From NCBI RefSeq assembly GCF_000327385.1, contig NW_008708846.1, positions 2,375,782 to 2,439,781 on the forward strand: a stretch of DNA of 64,000 nt, read 5' to 3'. The position numbers and the translations under genes were made by a program. This document shows, in pieces, positions 13,555-26,114 of the stretch. Under the pieces are notes generated by a model that was not told where the DNA came from, ran no database searches, and saw only the letters and a list, made by a program, of their open reading frames with translations. This DNA comes from Lottia gigantea (Eukaryota; Mollusca; Gastropoda; Lottiidae). Within the stretch, counting starts at the first letter, position 1. Each line of letters starts with the position of its first letter.

Positions 13555-13725
13555 AATGCAATGGACTTAGTAGGTTTGCACCTGATCCATGCAGTATGCA
13601 ATGAGGGAAATTTTGTCAGGAGGCTGACATTAATTTATTCGTCTTCGATTTCCATCTATCGGGAGGTTCCACTCAGAACGACTAGACTATTGTTACTCCA
13701 ACATGCACCACTGACAGGAAGTGGA
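13555..13725 (-). repeat. SINE-1 copy (old, partial)
   Basis: Two blocks match the minus-strand form of the family: CATGCAGTATGCAATGAGGG followed by AAATTTTGTCAGG, and further right CATGCACCACTGACAGGAAG. The middle is heavily diverged. The plus-strand open frame over it is an artefact. Confidence 0.55.
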
Positions 13726-15335
13726 CTGTCCTGTTTCTGCCCACTCTCATCATCCGCAATGTTTCTGCCCATTATATTAGCCGCTTATCCCCTACACCCG
13801 TTTTACTCCTTTATTATTATATGAGCGCTCGCATAGCATGTAGTATGCTCTGTTATTGTTTTGTCTAGCTGTTTAGCCATTTTGATTCAATATCAAAGTA
13901 AAGGCATTATCGTTTTAAAAATAGATTCGACAGTTTCTCTTATTGTTAAATGATTTTTTAATTTTATCACATGAGATATTGAAAGCTTTTTAAATGAATT
14001 ATTAGGAAAACATATTATCAAAAAATAAATTGAAAATTCTACTGCATGTTTCATGATAAATTAACAAAACCTTCTGTCAATATTGATGCAATTTGTATTG
14101 GATTGCTTTTAGAGTGGATATTGTCTAAATTGGCATGTGCCAGGGTGACCTTTTGTGGCGTTTCTTTTTTTACACAGTCATAAACAATACTAACGACTTC
14201 GCACTTTTCATTATATTCAAATAGTTACATTAATCTTAATAAAGCTAATGTTTAGAATTGTTTGTGGTATTAGTACAGGTTAAGATGAACTGACCGATCC
14301 GTCGACCTCAGGAGGTGTGAGGTTAGTACTTCGGTGGACTTTCTTAAACTTTTGTGTCGGAATGTCTACCTTAAGGTATGTCAACTAGTTTGGTAATTTG
14401 GTACACATATTTTGGTTATCTTGGAATTTCCTTGTGTAAATTGTAATGTCAGAGAGTTTCTGCACTTAATCGGACCAATGAAGACGGATAAAAAATCACA
14501 AAAACCCTAATAGAGAATAAACATGGATATACAAAAGATATATTTTGATACACGTTTAGTAACGAATGTAAATAAAAAAAACAAATTGCAGACGTCATAT
14601 TCAGACGATATATAGTCTATATTTACTATTATTAGCAACTGAACATAATAATTGTGACACTACTGTTCAAAGTATGCAATTCATACACTAAAAAACTTTT
14701 CAAATTGTATTTTATTAACCCTTTCAGGATCTGGTCTTAAATACAATAAAGCAGGTTTTAAGTAGTGTTAATTCGAGCAATGATATTATGATTTCTTTAC
14801 GTCAGTCAACAAAGAAAAGCTTTACACTAAGTTCCAAGGCTCCAAATATGCATGTTTAACAAATACTTTGCACTTGTCTATGAATGCCATTGTATAGCAA
14901 GGTATACTTATAATACTTATCAAAGGGCACCCCGCCCAGTAGTTAAATTGGGGAACAAATACATTTGTACGTTGAAATTGAATTAAGTCAGTGACCCAGA
15001 ATTAGTATATTTATTAGGCATTATTAACTATTACTATAGGTGTCATGTTATTTATTATTAATCTTTTCAGACATGGAATTTACTCGAACTAATAGTGTTA
15101 AGAATTTTTTTTCAAAGAGAAGGTTGATGACAGCAAGTATATTTTTAACCCCAAATAAAATTCTTTGCTAGTAAATAAATATTACTATGCCATGGCGACA
15201 CACGACTTCAAAGTCAATGCACGAACATTTTAAGTGACAAACTAAAATTTTCACCAACACCAGACAAATTCATAGACAGGACTAAGCAGACGCAGGTGAA
15301 ACAACTTACTAAATTGTCGAGTGTCATGAGAAACA
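13726..15335. other. Non-coding stretch
   Basis: AT-rich sequence without a supported feature. Confidence 0.5.
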
Positions 15336-15775
15336 ACTCATTGGTGATGCAGATGAGATGAAACAACTCATTGGTGATGCAGATGAGATGAAACAACTCA
15401 TTGGTGATGCAGATGAGATGAAACAACTCATTGGTGATGCAGATGAGATGAAACAACTCTTTGGTGATGCAGAGGAGGTGAAACAACTCATTGGTGATGC
15501 AGATGAGATGAAACAACTAATTGGTGATGTAGATGAGGTGAAACAACTAATTGGTGATGTAATGAGGTGAAACAACTCATTGGTGATGCAGATGAGGTGA
15601 AACAACTCATTGGTGATGCAGATGAGATGAAACAACTAATTGGTGATGTAGATGAGGTGAAACAACTCATTGGTGATGCAGATGAATTGTAACGACTCAT
15701 TGGTGATGCAGATGAATTGTAACGACTCATTGGTGATGCAGATGAGATGATACAACTCATTCGTGATCATAGAGT
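15336..15775. repeat. Minisatellite complex, block A (30-bp unit)
   Basis: About 14 copies of a 30-bp unit with core ACAACTCATTGGTGATGCAG and GATGAGATGAA. The first units are almost identical, which suggests recent expansion or ongoing homogenisation. The plus frame reads a ten-residue repeat MKQLIGDADE, interrupted by a short unit near 15560. Several other frames are open too, so the open frames come from the repeat. Confidence 0.95.
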
Positions 15776-16017
15776 TATATACAACTATATATTGGTGATA
15801 CAGATTCGATCGAACAATTCACTGCTGATGAATATGTGAGGTGTAACAACTTACTTATGATGAGGATGAGATGAAACAACTCATGATGATGGAAACGAGA
15901 AGAAACAACTCACCAATGATGAACATAAGATGAAACAATTAATCGATGATACCAGCCGGATGAACTCACTTCTGACGATGAAACAACTCACTGGTAAAAC
16001 ATATAGATGAAACACTC
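15776..16017. repeat. Minisatellite complex, degenerate linker
   Basis: Diverged units still show GATGAAACAACTCA-like cores. The part at about 15940-16025 recurs in altered form at about 16210-16294, so a longer segment of about 270 bp has been duplicated. Confidence 0.75.
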
Positions 16018-16215
16018 ACTGGTGACGCTGCTAATGATGAAAATGAGATGAAACAACTCACTGATGATGAAAATGAGATGAAACAACTCACTGATGATGA
16101 AAATGAGATGAAACAACTCACCAATGATGAAAATGAGATGAAACAACCCACTGACGATGAAAATGAGATGAAACAACCCGTTGATGCTACAGATGAGATG
16201 AAACAACTCATCGAT
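16018..16215. repeat. Minisatellite complex, block B (30-bp unit)
   Basis: Six to seven 30-bp units of the variant AACTCACTGATGATGAAAAT plus GAGATGAA. The plus frame reads MKQLTDDENE. It is a subfamily of the same ancestral unit as block A. Confidence 0.92.
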
Positions 16216-17078
16216 GATATCAGTCGGATGAACTCACTGTTGAGATGAAAAAATCACTGGTGAAACATATAAGATGAAACACTCGCTGGTGACACAGGTG
16301 AGATGAAACAACTCACTGGTGATTAGAGGATACAACTCACAAGTTGGTGCTGATGAGGGGATACAACTCACAAGTTGGTGCTGATGAGAGGATACAACTC
16401 ACAAGTTGGTGCTGATGAGAGGATACAACTCACAAGTTGTTGCTGATGAGATGACACTACTCAAATGGTGCTGACGAGATGAAACAACTCACTGGTGATA
16501 CAAATGAGAGGAAACAAGTCATAATTTGGTGCTGATGAGATGACACAACCCACAATTGTTGCTACCGAGAAGAAACAACTCACTGGTGATACAGATGAGA
16601 GGAAACAAGTCACAATTTGGTGCTGATGAGATGACACAACTCACAATTGGTGCTGATGAGATGAAACAACTCACAATTGGTGCTGGTGAGATAAAACACC
16701 TGACAATTGGTGCTGATGATATGAAACACAATTGGCGTTGATGAGATGAAACACGAGTGGTGCTGATGAGATGAAACAGCTCACAATTGGTGCTGATGAG
16801 ATGAAACAACTCACTGGTGACACAGATGAGAGGAAACAAGTCACAATTTGGTGCTGATGAGATGACACAACTCACAATTGGTGCTGATGAGATGTAACAC
16901 GAGTGGTGCTGATGAGATGAAACATCTCACAATTGGTGCTGATGAGATGAAACACAATTGGTGTTGATGAGATGAAACACGAGTGGTGCGGTGCTGATGA
17001 GATGAAACACAATCGGTGCTGATTAGATGAAACAACTCACAATTGGTGCTGGTGAGATGAAACAACTCACAGAAAAAC
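16216..17078. repeat. Minisatellite complex, block C (about 30-bp unit, higher-order)
   Basis: About 27 units built on GGTGCTGATGAGATGAAACA with CTCACAATT. Variants carry AGGATACAACTCACAAGT or ACACGAGT. The marker AGGAAACAAGTCACAATTTG recurs with spacings of about 90 and 231 bp, so blocks of several units have been copied together. The array ends abruptly in single-copy sequence. Confidence 0.92.
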
Positions 17079-18443
17079 TTCTTATGGATTTTTGTGATAC
17101 CAGAGAACACCAATTATGAAAAGATGGCGTTACATAATAACCTGCATGTAAATATTGGTCACTTGCTCTTAGCCACTGATAAGCTTTCGTTTAAATTTTT
17201 GATTATGCATTTGCCATTTAAAGGCAAAGGAGTGCGTAAACACATAAAATGTAGATAAAAAGAGTTGGAACCACAGATATAGAGGAAACAAATGCGGAAA
17301 TACATCAAAACAGTGGTTTCGTACATCTTTAATATGTTGCTTATAGTGTATTCTGCAACTTTCTGTCGGTATAGAGAAAAATTGAGAACATGAAAATAAA
17401 GATTCAATGGACCAATTATGCACTTATGATTAACTAATCACCAATTTGACTTGAAAGGCACTTTAAACAGATAATCCATGCAAATAATTACATAATCTAT
17501 TGGTCGCGTTGGGACAGATCGGTGTTCCTACATGAATAGGAAAGTCTATCTACATGCAGGGTGTCATTAACGAGCTAATCCACCAAATCGTATACAGTCC
17601 GTGAATTAGGCATTTCTAGCGTCAAATTATGGGATTTTTAGGGTCAAACAGTTTTACTTTTTGATCCGTTGGTGTTAACTTTTTAAGTTCAATACAGAGA
17701 GTTGAATGTAATGGTAGACAATTCAAATCCGCCAGGACACCCTTCTGAATTAAAAGGTAACCCATACCGTGTTTAAATTGTTCTGAGTAACCTTAATCCC
17801 GCTTAACCCCGGGTGCTAACTTGTCGTAATACTGATTTGCTTACAAAAATAAAGAAGTTATTATGCTATGAGATTACTGCATAATCTGCTTTTCTATCCG
17901 CTAATTGCTGTAATTTATACCAAGTAGTACCCATTTACAGATAAAAAGCTTTTACTGGGACAAAACACCATCTAAACAATTTACGTGCCTTTTCCAGTCG
18001 AGTGAAGCTAGGAGGATCTTCATGGACATTTGATATGACGTACATGTAAAATATTGTGGTTTATTACACAATAAAGGTGGTATTGGGTTGCTGCTGGTGA
18101 TTTAAAATGTTCGAAGCGTGGATGTCATCTTAAAATGTGATTACGTTCACAACCTCAAAAAACAGAAGTTGATAACTAATATTTATTCACACCTTTCTGT
18201 ATAAAGTAAACCACAACGAAATCTGTAATTCACTTATATCATTCTCACATATTGTCTTGCTGCTACCATGTCAGTTCAAGTAGGATTGAGAACTCTGGTT
18301 AACAATTCAAGGGCAAACATCAAGCCAATCTGTTCTGTGTCAGTTTCTTGATGCCTTGGACCAATTTTTAGAAATTTGATAGACTGACAAGACGGTTTTC
18401 TTTGACAAATATTTTCTACAGTACTAGATATATTCTACTTCAA
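17079..18443. other. Non-coding stretch
   Basis: No gene or repeat family recognised. Confidence 0.5.
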
Positions 18444-18732
18444 CCTAAAGGGATTGTAAAGAGGTTTTCTAAATTTTTTCTGTGTATCGGAGACACTGAT
18501 AGCATCAATTTGCACCATTCCAATCAGACGTCTGTGGTTCCTGGAATGCCACTAAATCTAAGTGTTTGATGGCGTTACTAATCGCAAAATATGCGTTTTT
18601 TTTAGCATAAAACGCTTAGGTTTAGTAGAATTGCAGAAACCGAAAATTGAAAATAGGAATGGTGCAAATTGATGCTACTAGTGTCCCCAATACACATAAG
18701 AAAATTAGAAAACCTCTTACAATCCTTTTGAG
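18444..18732. mobile_element. Giant-hairpin (foldback) MITE
   Basis: Almost the whole element is an imperfect palindrome centred near 18589. The left arm AGAGGTTTTCTAAATTTTTT is mirrored by the right arm AAAATTAGAAAACCTCTTAC. GCATCAATTTGCACCATTCC is mirrored by GGAATGGTGCAAATTGATGC, and the two arms nearly meet at the centre. No coding capacity. No clear target duplication, so superfamily is not assigned. Confidence 0.85.
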
Positions 18733-20400
18733 ATAGTCAAGCCTAAGAAAGTTAAATGTATATATATATCATGTGCTTGAAAATATTTGGTTTCACTAAG
18801 CAACCAAATCTGTCTTGATTGCGTTACCGAACGTCATAAAAAAACCGAATCTCGATATTTTAACCTCTTTTCGGTCGTTGAAGCTTTCTTTTCCCAGTTA
18901 TTACGTTATTTCATCATTTATGCAATATAACCACCTACGACATTTTCCTATCGAGCACTTGAAATCTGTGAAAAATTCGTCAACCGTTCAAGACTCTTAA
19001 GTCGAGTAACACTTGTAGAAATGAAAGGTATTCAAATAATTACGGTAATAATTTCAAAGTAAATAGTGCAGCCGATATATCCTGTTTGGCTGCACTCTGT
19101 TACGGATATATACACTTTCCCCTTCTCTTTAAAGATAGTTGTAATACTATTTTTGATTTATAAGTTGTATACTATCAAAATGTTGAAACCTGGTCTACCA
19201 CTTTCTATATTTCAAAATAAATAATATTTACTACTTATCATTCTTATGACAAGTGCAATTTTTCATGCAGAAATTAATTTGTGATGCAGATTTTTTTCTG
19301 TTTTTCTTCATAGACCTCACGTCTGCCATATCAAAAGGTGCGTAGATGAATATGGTCAGCTTGCATTCGCAGTATAAGTTAAACTCCTGAATAGTCAGTA
19401 ACCATAGTAGTTTAGTTATTTACCTCCCAAATTCTACTTCATTGCATCCATGGATGTTAGTGCATGTTTAAAAGAGGGGGGTAGGGGTGGGGAGGTGCAG
19501 AGCGAGTTTGCGATTGGCAGGTTCTGATAGCAGCTGGGTATTCAACGACAGAAAGCAATTAGTGGCATCTTAGGGAATCTAATGATTGCTGGTTGAAGCC
19601 GATCCGATCCGCAAAATCTTAGTTACCGCAGAGTGCAATCAGTTGCTCATGTTTCGCTTTCTGGAAAAAATTAGTCTAATAGATTATTTGGCCGTAGGAA
19701 TATGTGATACATAGTTATTTGGCCGTAGGAATATGTGATACAAGCTACTAGCACGTAGTTTAATTTGTCGGTAGCTTAAAGCTTAATGTGTCTGCTCCAA
19801 GAAGATGCATCTTTAGTATCTGACTGAGATCTGAAACCCAAAACGTAAATTGTTGAAACGTTGTGTACAATGCAACAAATGAGCAGTTTACTATGCAAAA
19901 ATTGTGTTTACCATGCAATTTTTTTTACGTAATCTGACGTTCTTGACTGACAAGAAGTCAATCTGAATAACGGTGTCTGTATCTGACAATATTTAATAGT
20001 CGGACTAATTATGTTATCTAGAAAAGACTTGTATATTTAAATCTATATCAATGTAATATCAAAGTACATCTATAAATAACATAAGATATAATATACAAAG
20101 TGATCATTATAACAAGATAGACAGCCACATAAAATAACACGAAATTTATATCTTAAACCGATATCACTCTAAACATGCTACAGGCTACATAAATATGATG
20201 TTTAATTTGTTTCTTTTCTTATGGTTATGGATGATTATAATCTGTATCTCTCGGGGGTGCAGGCTGAAATTTGATAGGACAGGGGTCCTTGGCTGCTAGA
20301 AAGGGCACACACCTTTCGAACTGTGAGATATACATCCAATATGCATCACTCAATATGCATTATATAAATTATAATTTATTTTTCTACAATTTGAATCAGC
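18733..20400. other. Upstream region of the spondin-like gene
   Basis: Non-coding. It contains a perfect 31-bp direct duplication near 19684 and a G-rich patch at 19475-19497. No other feature is supported. Confidence 0.5.
19684..19744. repeat. Two-copy 31-bp tandem duplication
   Basis: TTATTTGGCCGTAGGAATAT followed by GTGATACA occurs twice, 31 bp apart, with no mismatch over the core. It is a small recent duplication. Confidence 0.9.
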
Positions 20401-20422
20401 GTTTCTCCAAAGAAGAGGAAGG

Positions 20423-20432
20423 TATATATAAA
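20423..20432 (+). promoter_or_regulatory. Candidate TATA box of the spondin-like gene
   Basis: TATATATAAA is followed 20-40 bases on by a CpG- and C-richer patch. It is the best TATA-like element upstream of the exon. A start about 30 bases downstream would give a 5' UTR of about 450 nt containing an upstream ATG frame (20592-20816). The real start may therefore lie further right, or a UTR intron may remove it. Inferred from sequence only. Confidence 0.35.
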
Positions 20433-20591
20433 GAAGGCTGAGGTCCTCAAGGATCCCCCCGAAGTTTCGCTCCGGTCTCCTTATTACTGCCTTGTCCATC
20501 TGTCATACACGAAGAAATCCAACGCCCGATTTAACTTCTTCAAAGATATTTCTGCTCCGTTGCCATTTACACTGTCAAAATTAATTGTTAA

Positions 20592-20816
20592 ATGTTTACT
20601 GTGACTACCCTACGATGCATTTTGTGTCGTTTACCTTTAAGAGGCGGAGTCCAAATAGTCAAATCGTCCAATGAAACGGGACATTCAACACGGTTTAACT
20701 TCTCAACTATACACGAATTGTACCTTACTGTTAATTCACGAATACATCGTAAAGAAGTTACACACACACGACTTAAAGGACTATACTTGTATTGGATACA
20801 GAATTTCTTGAAATGA
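20592..20816 (+). other. Possible upstream open reading frame
   Basis: A 74-codon frame starts at an ATG between the candidate TATA box and the spondin-like start codon, and ends about 80 bases before that start codon. It has no recognisable domain. If it is in the mature 5' UTR it would be expected to reduce translation of the main frame. It may be meaningless if transcription starts downstream. Confidence 0.25.
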
Positions 20817-20898
20817 ATTTTTCGTAAGAAGGATATTGTATTGTGGATTAAGATTTTTTTTCATAAATTTGTGAAGTTGATTTTTGAATAATATAAAA

Positions 20899-21106
20899 AT
20901 GATTAAAATGAAGGAAATTCTGTGTTTTGTTGCACTTTTGTGTTCGTTAGGAACGACACACGCAGCAGCGTCGTACGCACGTAAAATGTGCGAACGTGAA
21001 CCGATACACACGACACGAGGACGGACTCCGGGGGATAACGGTTTTAGGATTATTGTCAATGGAAATCCAGGGAGTAATAAATATCGACCAGGAGAGACCT
21101 ATACAG
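20899..21106 (+). CDS. F-spondin (spondin-1) like protein, first coding exon: signal peptide and start of Reeler domain
   Basis: The 69 complete codons begin MIKMKEILCFVALLC. Residues 4-22 form a signal peptide (hydrophobic core, likely cleavage after THA), so the product is secreted. From Cys31 the sequence matches the N-terminal strands of the Reeler domain as found in F-spondins. It shows Cys31, Pro35, the PGDNGF block at 44-49, Gly55 and Pro57, and KYRPGETYT at 61-69. F-spondins are extracellular matrix proteins (Reeler, spondin-N, thrombospondin type 1 repeats) involved in axon guidance and adhesion. The exon ends at ACAG|GTAAGA in phase 1. The leftover G fits the valine (GTN) that follows Tyr-Thr in family members. 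Met at 20899 or 20908 are both possible (each has A at -3), and an in-frame TGA at 20878 blocks any extension. The exon is CpG-rich. Later exons are not seen in the window. Another Reeler protein is possible but less likely. Confidence 0.8.
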
Positions 21107-21350
21107 GTAAGAAAATAACATATTTGAACTTTGAATGTATTTCGGAATTTAGCCAAATAAAGTCAGTATTTATCGACCTCAGGATGGGGTACCATAAAAA
21201 TATTACGTTCATGAATAATGAACGTCAACCTTCAGAAAAACAACATTTTTAGTACCCTGTTCTCCTTAAACTATACAATAAAACATGATTTTTATAACCA
21301 TTTTTTACTTTTCTTTCGTCATATAAAACGGGTTTAAAAATGACTAATGA

Positions 21351-21461
21351 GAGGATTTTAAAGTTTTGGGGAGGGGGGTACGCCATTTTCAGGAAATGTG
21401 TCCGGAAGGAAAAGTTTGGTGAACAAACGCAATTATGAAACTGTCCTTCCTCGCGCCACTG
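21351..21461. mobile_element. hAT-like MITE remnant, 3' of exon 1
   Basis: The right end CGCGCCACTG is the reverse complement of the hAT-type start CAGTGGCGCG. The left part has AGGATTTTAAAGTTTTGGGG and a G run as in such elements, but its CAGTGGC terminus is missing. The flanks ACTAATGA and TCTAATTA agree at 6 of 8 positions. Confidence 0.5.
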
Positions 21462-24344
21462 TCTAATTATATTCATATGTTAAATTGAAAAGTTAGACTA
21501 CTTTTATCCTAATGTTTTAAAACAGAACCACCTGAACGGGAACTTTTAACAGTGTAATATGTAATTACCGTTATATATTCACATGTGTTAAATTAACGTT
21601 TAACTGTTAAATATTAAATAAATCATGCTTAATTAGGCGGTCATTACAGTTCATAACGCACAGTAGAAAATGTATGAATGCAGTCATTATTTCCCAACAT
21701 TTAAGTTGCACTGTAAATACCATTATGAAAGGAAATTCCAATATCACAATAACGCGACAAGTCGGAGAAAATTTTACATAATCGTTAGTTTGAACAGTTT
21801 TGAATTTCAAAGCCACTTACGGCTAATATACGCACTGTGCATTTAGATAAAAATTTATTCAAGACCCTTTGAAGACGTCAATATGCAAACGTTAAGTATT
21901 TTTCTACTCCGACTATTAAGTGCAAAGTACATAAACAAAATCGGACGAAAGCATTAAGACGACAATTAAATATTTTAAAAGTCAACTACGGCTTGTATAT
22001 GATATGCGGGATAAGTAAAATGGTGAAATTGTATCCGAAAATCCCCTTAAAGTCCGTGATCTTGGACGGTACAATCAGATTTTGATAACCTGTCTTATTA
22101 GGCAATAAATGTTAACCCAAGTCCTTGAATAACGCATTCCTGTCCCTGTTTAAATGTAAATTGAATTTTAAGATACGAAGATCCTTTAAGAAAGCGTGTT
22201 TGTTGAAAGAGGTCGTCTCCAGTAGAACTAATAATATTCAATCAGTAACTGTTATCCAATATAGGATCTTGTACAGAAGTAAAAGGCTTCTGAGAATATC
22301 ACTAATGCTTCTGTAGAAGAGTATCTTCTATAACACCTATAACTAATAGAAGCAGTATAACGCAAGATGAATTTATTGTCCATAGAACGAAACAGTTGGT
22401 GTCTGTTAAGTTTTATCAGTATTTTTAGAAGTGACGTTTCCTTTGAATTTCAATCTATTAGGGTATTGGAAAAAGATATTCTGACGAAAATTCTGGGCGA
22501 AAATATGTGACGAAACAAAAGCTTCCACCACACTGATAGTGCGGATCCTCCACCTACTTCATTTACAGAAGAGCATCAAAAAGGGCAACGCCAGGCAATT
22601 TTGCAAGGGCAGGTTAATATAGGATTGTTCCTGTCTGGGTTAGAGAGATCGTCGAATTTCTGATTATCGACAGAAATCGAATACAATAGAGTATTGACAG
22701 TCTACAATAGACGACGTAAATCCACATGTTTTCAGCGAAACACTGATTTTAGGGTTTCAGTAAAAAGAAAATTCTCAACCCACTATTAATTTTTGGGTTC
22801 CAGCATATGCCTGAATGCTTCAAACAACCATAGTACAAACTAAGTAACTAGCATTAGTACGCCCGGGTCCAAAGTGAGGTGATACAAAATGCATTGCCAA
22901 TGATCACGTGATCATATTCAGGTGCCATATTTGAAAGAGAAATTGTTGAGATTGTCACCGTATACAGGTAATCTTTGTCAGTCTTTTTAGTTGTTAACTG
23001 TTAAATTTCAGACCCTTGTTGGAAGAACCATTAGAGAAAACGCATATATTTGGTTTGAACTTAAACTAAAGGGAACGGGAGATTATCTAAAGAGTAATGA
23101 ATTCAGAATTCAATTCAGATGATTGTATTTGGTCGAGGCGGTAATTCACATTTTAGTATTAATCAGTCAGCTGACTGCTGATTAATTGATCTCAGTTTAT
23201 CACAACGCCCATCTTTAACTGTAACTTTACATTTTGGTAGTAATCAGTCTTATCGGGTTTATCATGCTCAGATGCTCAAGTAATTACATAAAAACATTAG
23301 AAGGAAATGAAAGAAATAAGCTTTTCCATTTATATGTGCCCTGAGTGCCCTGGCTCCCTTTAGTGGATTTTAGAGGGCAGTCGTCATGTTGTGGGTCAGG
23401 GAAAATAGGCGGAGACCAATTTTTTAGATATTCGATAGATCGTTTGCATACACAGCCTGCGTTACATTTAATGGAGCCTTTATGGTTAAAAGAGATCAAG
23501 AAATATTGGCATTTGAATTATATATCATTTTTGATAATTGTGCTTGTTATTGAATCAAAGCCAGGGTGTGCTTACTAATCTTTTCTGAAACACTCTATTT
23601 CTTAATTTCTTTAATCCTTATATAGTCCACATTTGTCATCCTTTTATTTAACATTCTTTAATTATGGATTTGATCTGTCCAAAACATAAACCAACGGATA
23701 TCAGTATGTTTGCCAGTCTTTGGGTATATTATGCATGACTATTTATTTTGTGAGTATATTTGATTAAGAATGTAGATTAAAGCTAATTATAGCAATTTAC
23801 ACCACCATGACAGTTCAACAACCTGTATTTACCGTGGAAAAAAATATCATTGTGTCTGCTGGGTTTGATATCGGAGCAAAAGTTGCACATCTAAAACTGT
23901 AAGACAATATGACTAAATACCAGTTTTAAGTGTTAGACCATCACTTGATGATAATTGCTCTTTTAAACATATTTGATTAAGTTAACTTGAAAATTTACTT
24001 TGAATTAAAGGCAAAAGGTTGTTTCACAGTAAGAAGACATTTTGAACAAAAAACAGACATTTTAAATCAACACTTGTGTTAGAAGAAGATCGTGTGTAAA
24101 TTTCTTGTCTGCAATCTAGTTTTTTTTTCAGTCTACTTTTTAGTTTGTATATTCATCAGTTGAAAATTGCCATGTGCCTGATGTCTGAGATGCAAAAAAC
24201 TGGATCTAAGATTCAAATAAAATGCATTCTTCCTTTGGTATCTTCAAGTAAGATGTAAAAGTAAAAATCATTAAACTTTTACTTGTATTAATTCTAGTCT
24301 ACTCATAAGCTCATAACTGCTTTTTACCAATTAATCTTTAGGAG
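21462..24344. other. Non-coding intronic stretch (CpG transition zone)
   Basis: No exon recognised. CpG is still frequent to about 23.5 kb and then falls. A near-perfect small hairpin lies at 23157-23186 (arms ATTAATCAG and CTGATTAAT). GATCACGTGATC near 22902 is a 12-bp palindrome containing an E-box. Confidence 0.5.
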
Positions 24345-24475
24345 CTGTAATGGCCCATTGAGTTGGACGGTTGCCTGATAAACTGCAGGTCTGGGGTTCA
24401 ATCTTGCCGACCTTCTGGAATGGGCCATCAGATTTTTTTTTATCTAGTAGCACCCTGGCAGTGTCAACAGTTGTT
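24345..24475 (+). repeat. SINE-1-like head (5' part)
   Basis: A tRNA-like head has an A-box-like TGGCCCATTGAGTTGG and a B-box-like GGGGTTCAATCTTGCC. A diverged core, CCCTGGCAGTG, follows. The 3' half is missing. It is either a SINE-1 relative or a second family sharing the head. Confidence 0.55.
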
Positions 24476-26114
24476 GTTCATTTTTGATTTGTGAGACGTT
24501 CAGATTTTTTATGCCATGTTAAACTGTGATGTGAAGTTTTGAAGCTATTGGATGCAATTACACAGATAAAAATTTATGAACATAAAAATTTGACAATCAT
24601 CTATTACTTTATGACGGGATCAAATTGACTTTTTATAGATCTCAAGTGTTCATTATATATACGTCTGCTTCAAAAGAATTAGAATAATCATCATTTCTTC
24701 AAACATATGGTAAATATCATGATGAATAGCAAATACCAAATTTAAATTTGCAGACGGCGATCAATGAAGATTAGAGACTTCTTTATTGAAGAGTATGCAT
24801 AAAGTGGGTTGAATCAGGTGTCTGTAACAGTTACGGACAGGCCCTTTTAAAACAGACCTTTGAATAAGCTGTAAAACACGGTCAATGCAAGTCATTACGT
24901 TTTTTTTTCTGTTCATTTGTGTAAGATTTTTTATGAGTTTTTTTCTTTATTCAAATCTAAACAATTCACACCAAAATCTATTTGTGAGGATTAGCTATTG
25001 GTTTGTCTGATGTTTGTAAATCAGTCATTTCAAGAAAAAAGTCAATTTATTATTAGCAATAAATATTTACGTCTGTGATTTTTTTCCCTGTGAAACTATT
25101 TTTGTGTGTTTGTCATCTGTAATTAGGCAAGAATCAAAAACATCTGTTAATGCTCCCCCATTTAGAATTTTAATATGTTGCAATTGTCGGTTTGAAAACA
25201 GTTTTGACTGCATTTGCAAATTTAAAAGGGGATACAGTAACATCTATATTTTACAAGGAAGACAACCTTAAAGTAGGTTCTTGCAGATTCTGTTTATTAG
25301 AAGAACATGGCCCAATGAGCAGCTTCCAGATAACTGATAAGAAGCAGTCTTTGCTTCATCATATGAAATGTTATTTCAAAATTTTTATTAGGATGATTTC
25401 AAGATTAAGAACATTCTGTCAAGATCCCTCCTGAACAAAATTTCAAACAAGTGATATCAGGATTTCACAGATTATCCATACCTAATACATCTTGCTGAGG
25501 TGACCTGAAAAGTAAGGAAAGTTTGGCCTTTGCTATATATATTGCTTGGAGACTTAAATTTTAAAACACGTGCCTTCTGGCTCAGATTTACTGATGTGAT
25601 TTCATAATGCAACTTTGTATTTGTTAACTGGACCCTGTCATTTTAGAAAGTATTTTTTGTGGCTAATAATACATTATTATTATACTGATAGTTTTAAAAA
25701 TGAATTTGTTGAGGATGTCAAATTAATCAAAATTGAATCAAATTTGACTGTTTTTAATCAAATTTTTATTACTTTAACCCTTTCATAACCATCTTAAGTT
25801 GATATAAGTGTTAAGTCTACTATGATGTGGTCACTCTATTTGCCTGGTAAATATTGATGTGTTTCTGTGAATTATCAAGTCTTTATAAAAAATGATTTAT
25901 GCGGGAATCCAAACCAGTTGACTGTAGAACGTGTGAAGTACATGTTGTTACATAAACATTGCCATATATTAGCTAGACACTTACCTGGCACTTGCCATAT
26001 TTTACACATATTTGGCAATATTTCAATAGCGTTAAGGCTTATAAGAATAAACAGAGAAAGTATTGTTTTTTGGCTCTTGTTCTTCATTTTGCATGAAATG
26101 AGTTAAAGTTAAAA
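24476..26114. other. Non-coding intronic stretch
   Basis: AT-rich and CpG-poor. The open frames at 25192 and 25867 show no known domain. Confidence 0.5.

Noticed and set aside
15214-17113. Many overlapping open frames of 60-118 residues as a repeat protein
   Set aside because: They are open in several frames on both strands because of the 30-bp repeat, and none has a sensible start and end outside the array.
20893-20898. TATAAA just before the spondin-like start codon as its TATA box
   Set aside because: It directly abuts the start codon, so transcription would begin inside the coding region.
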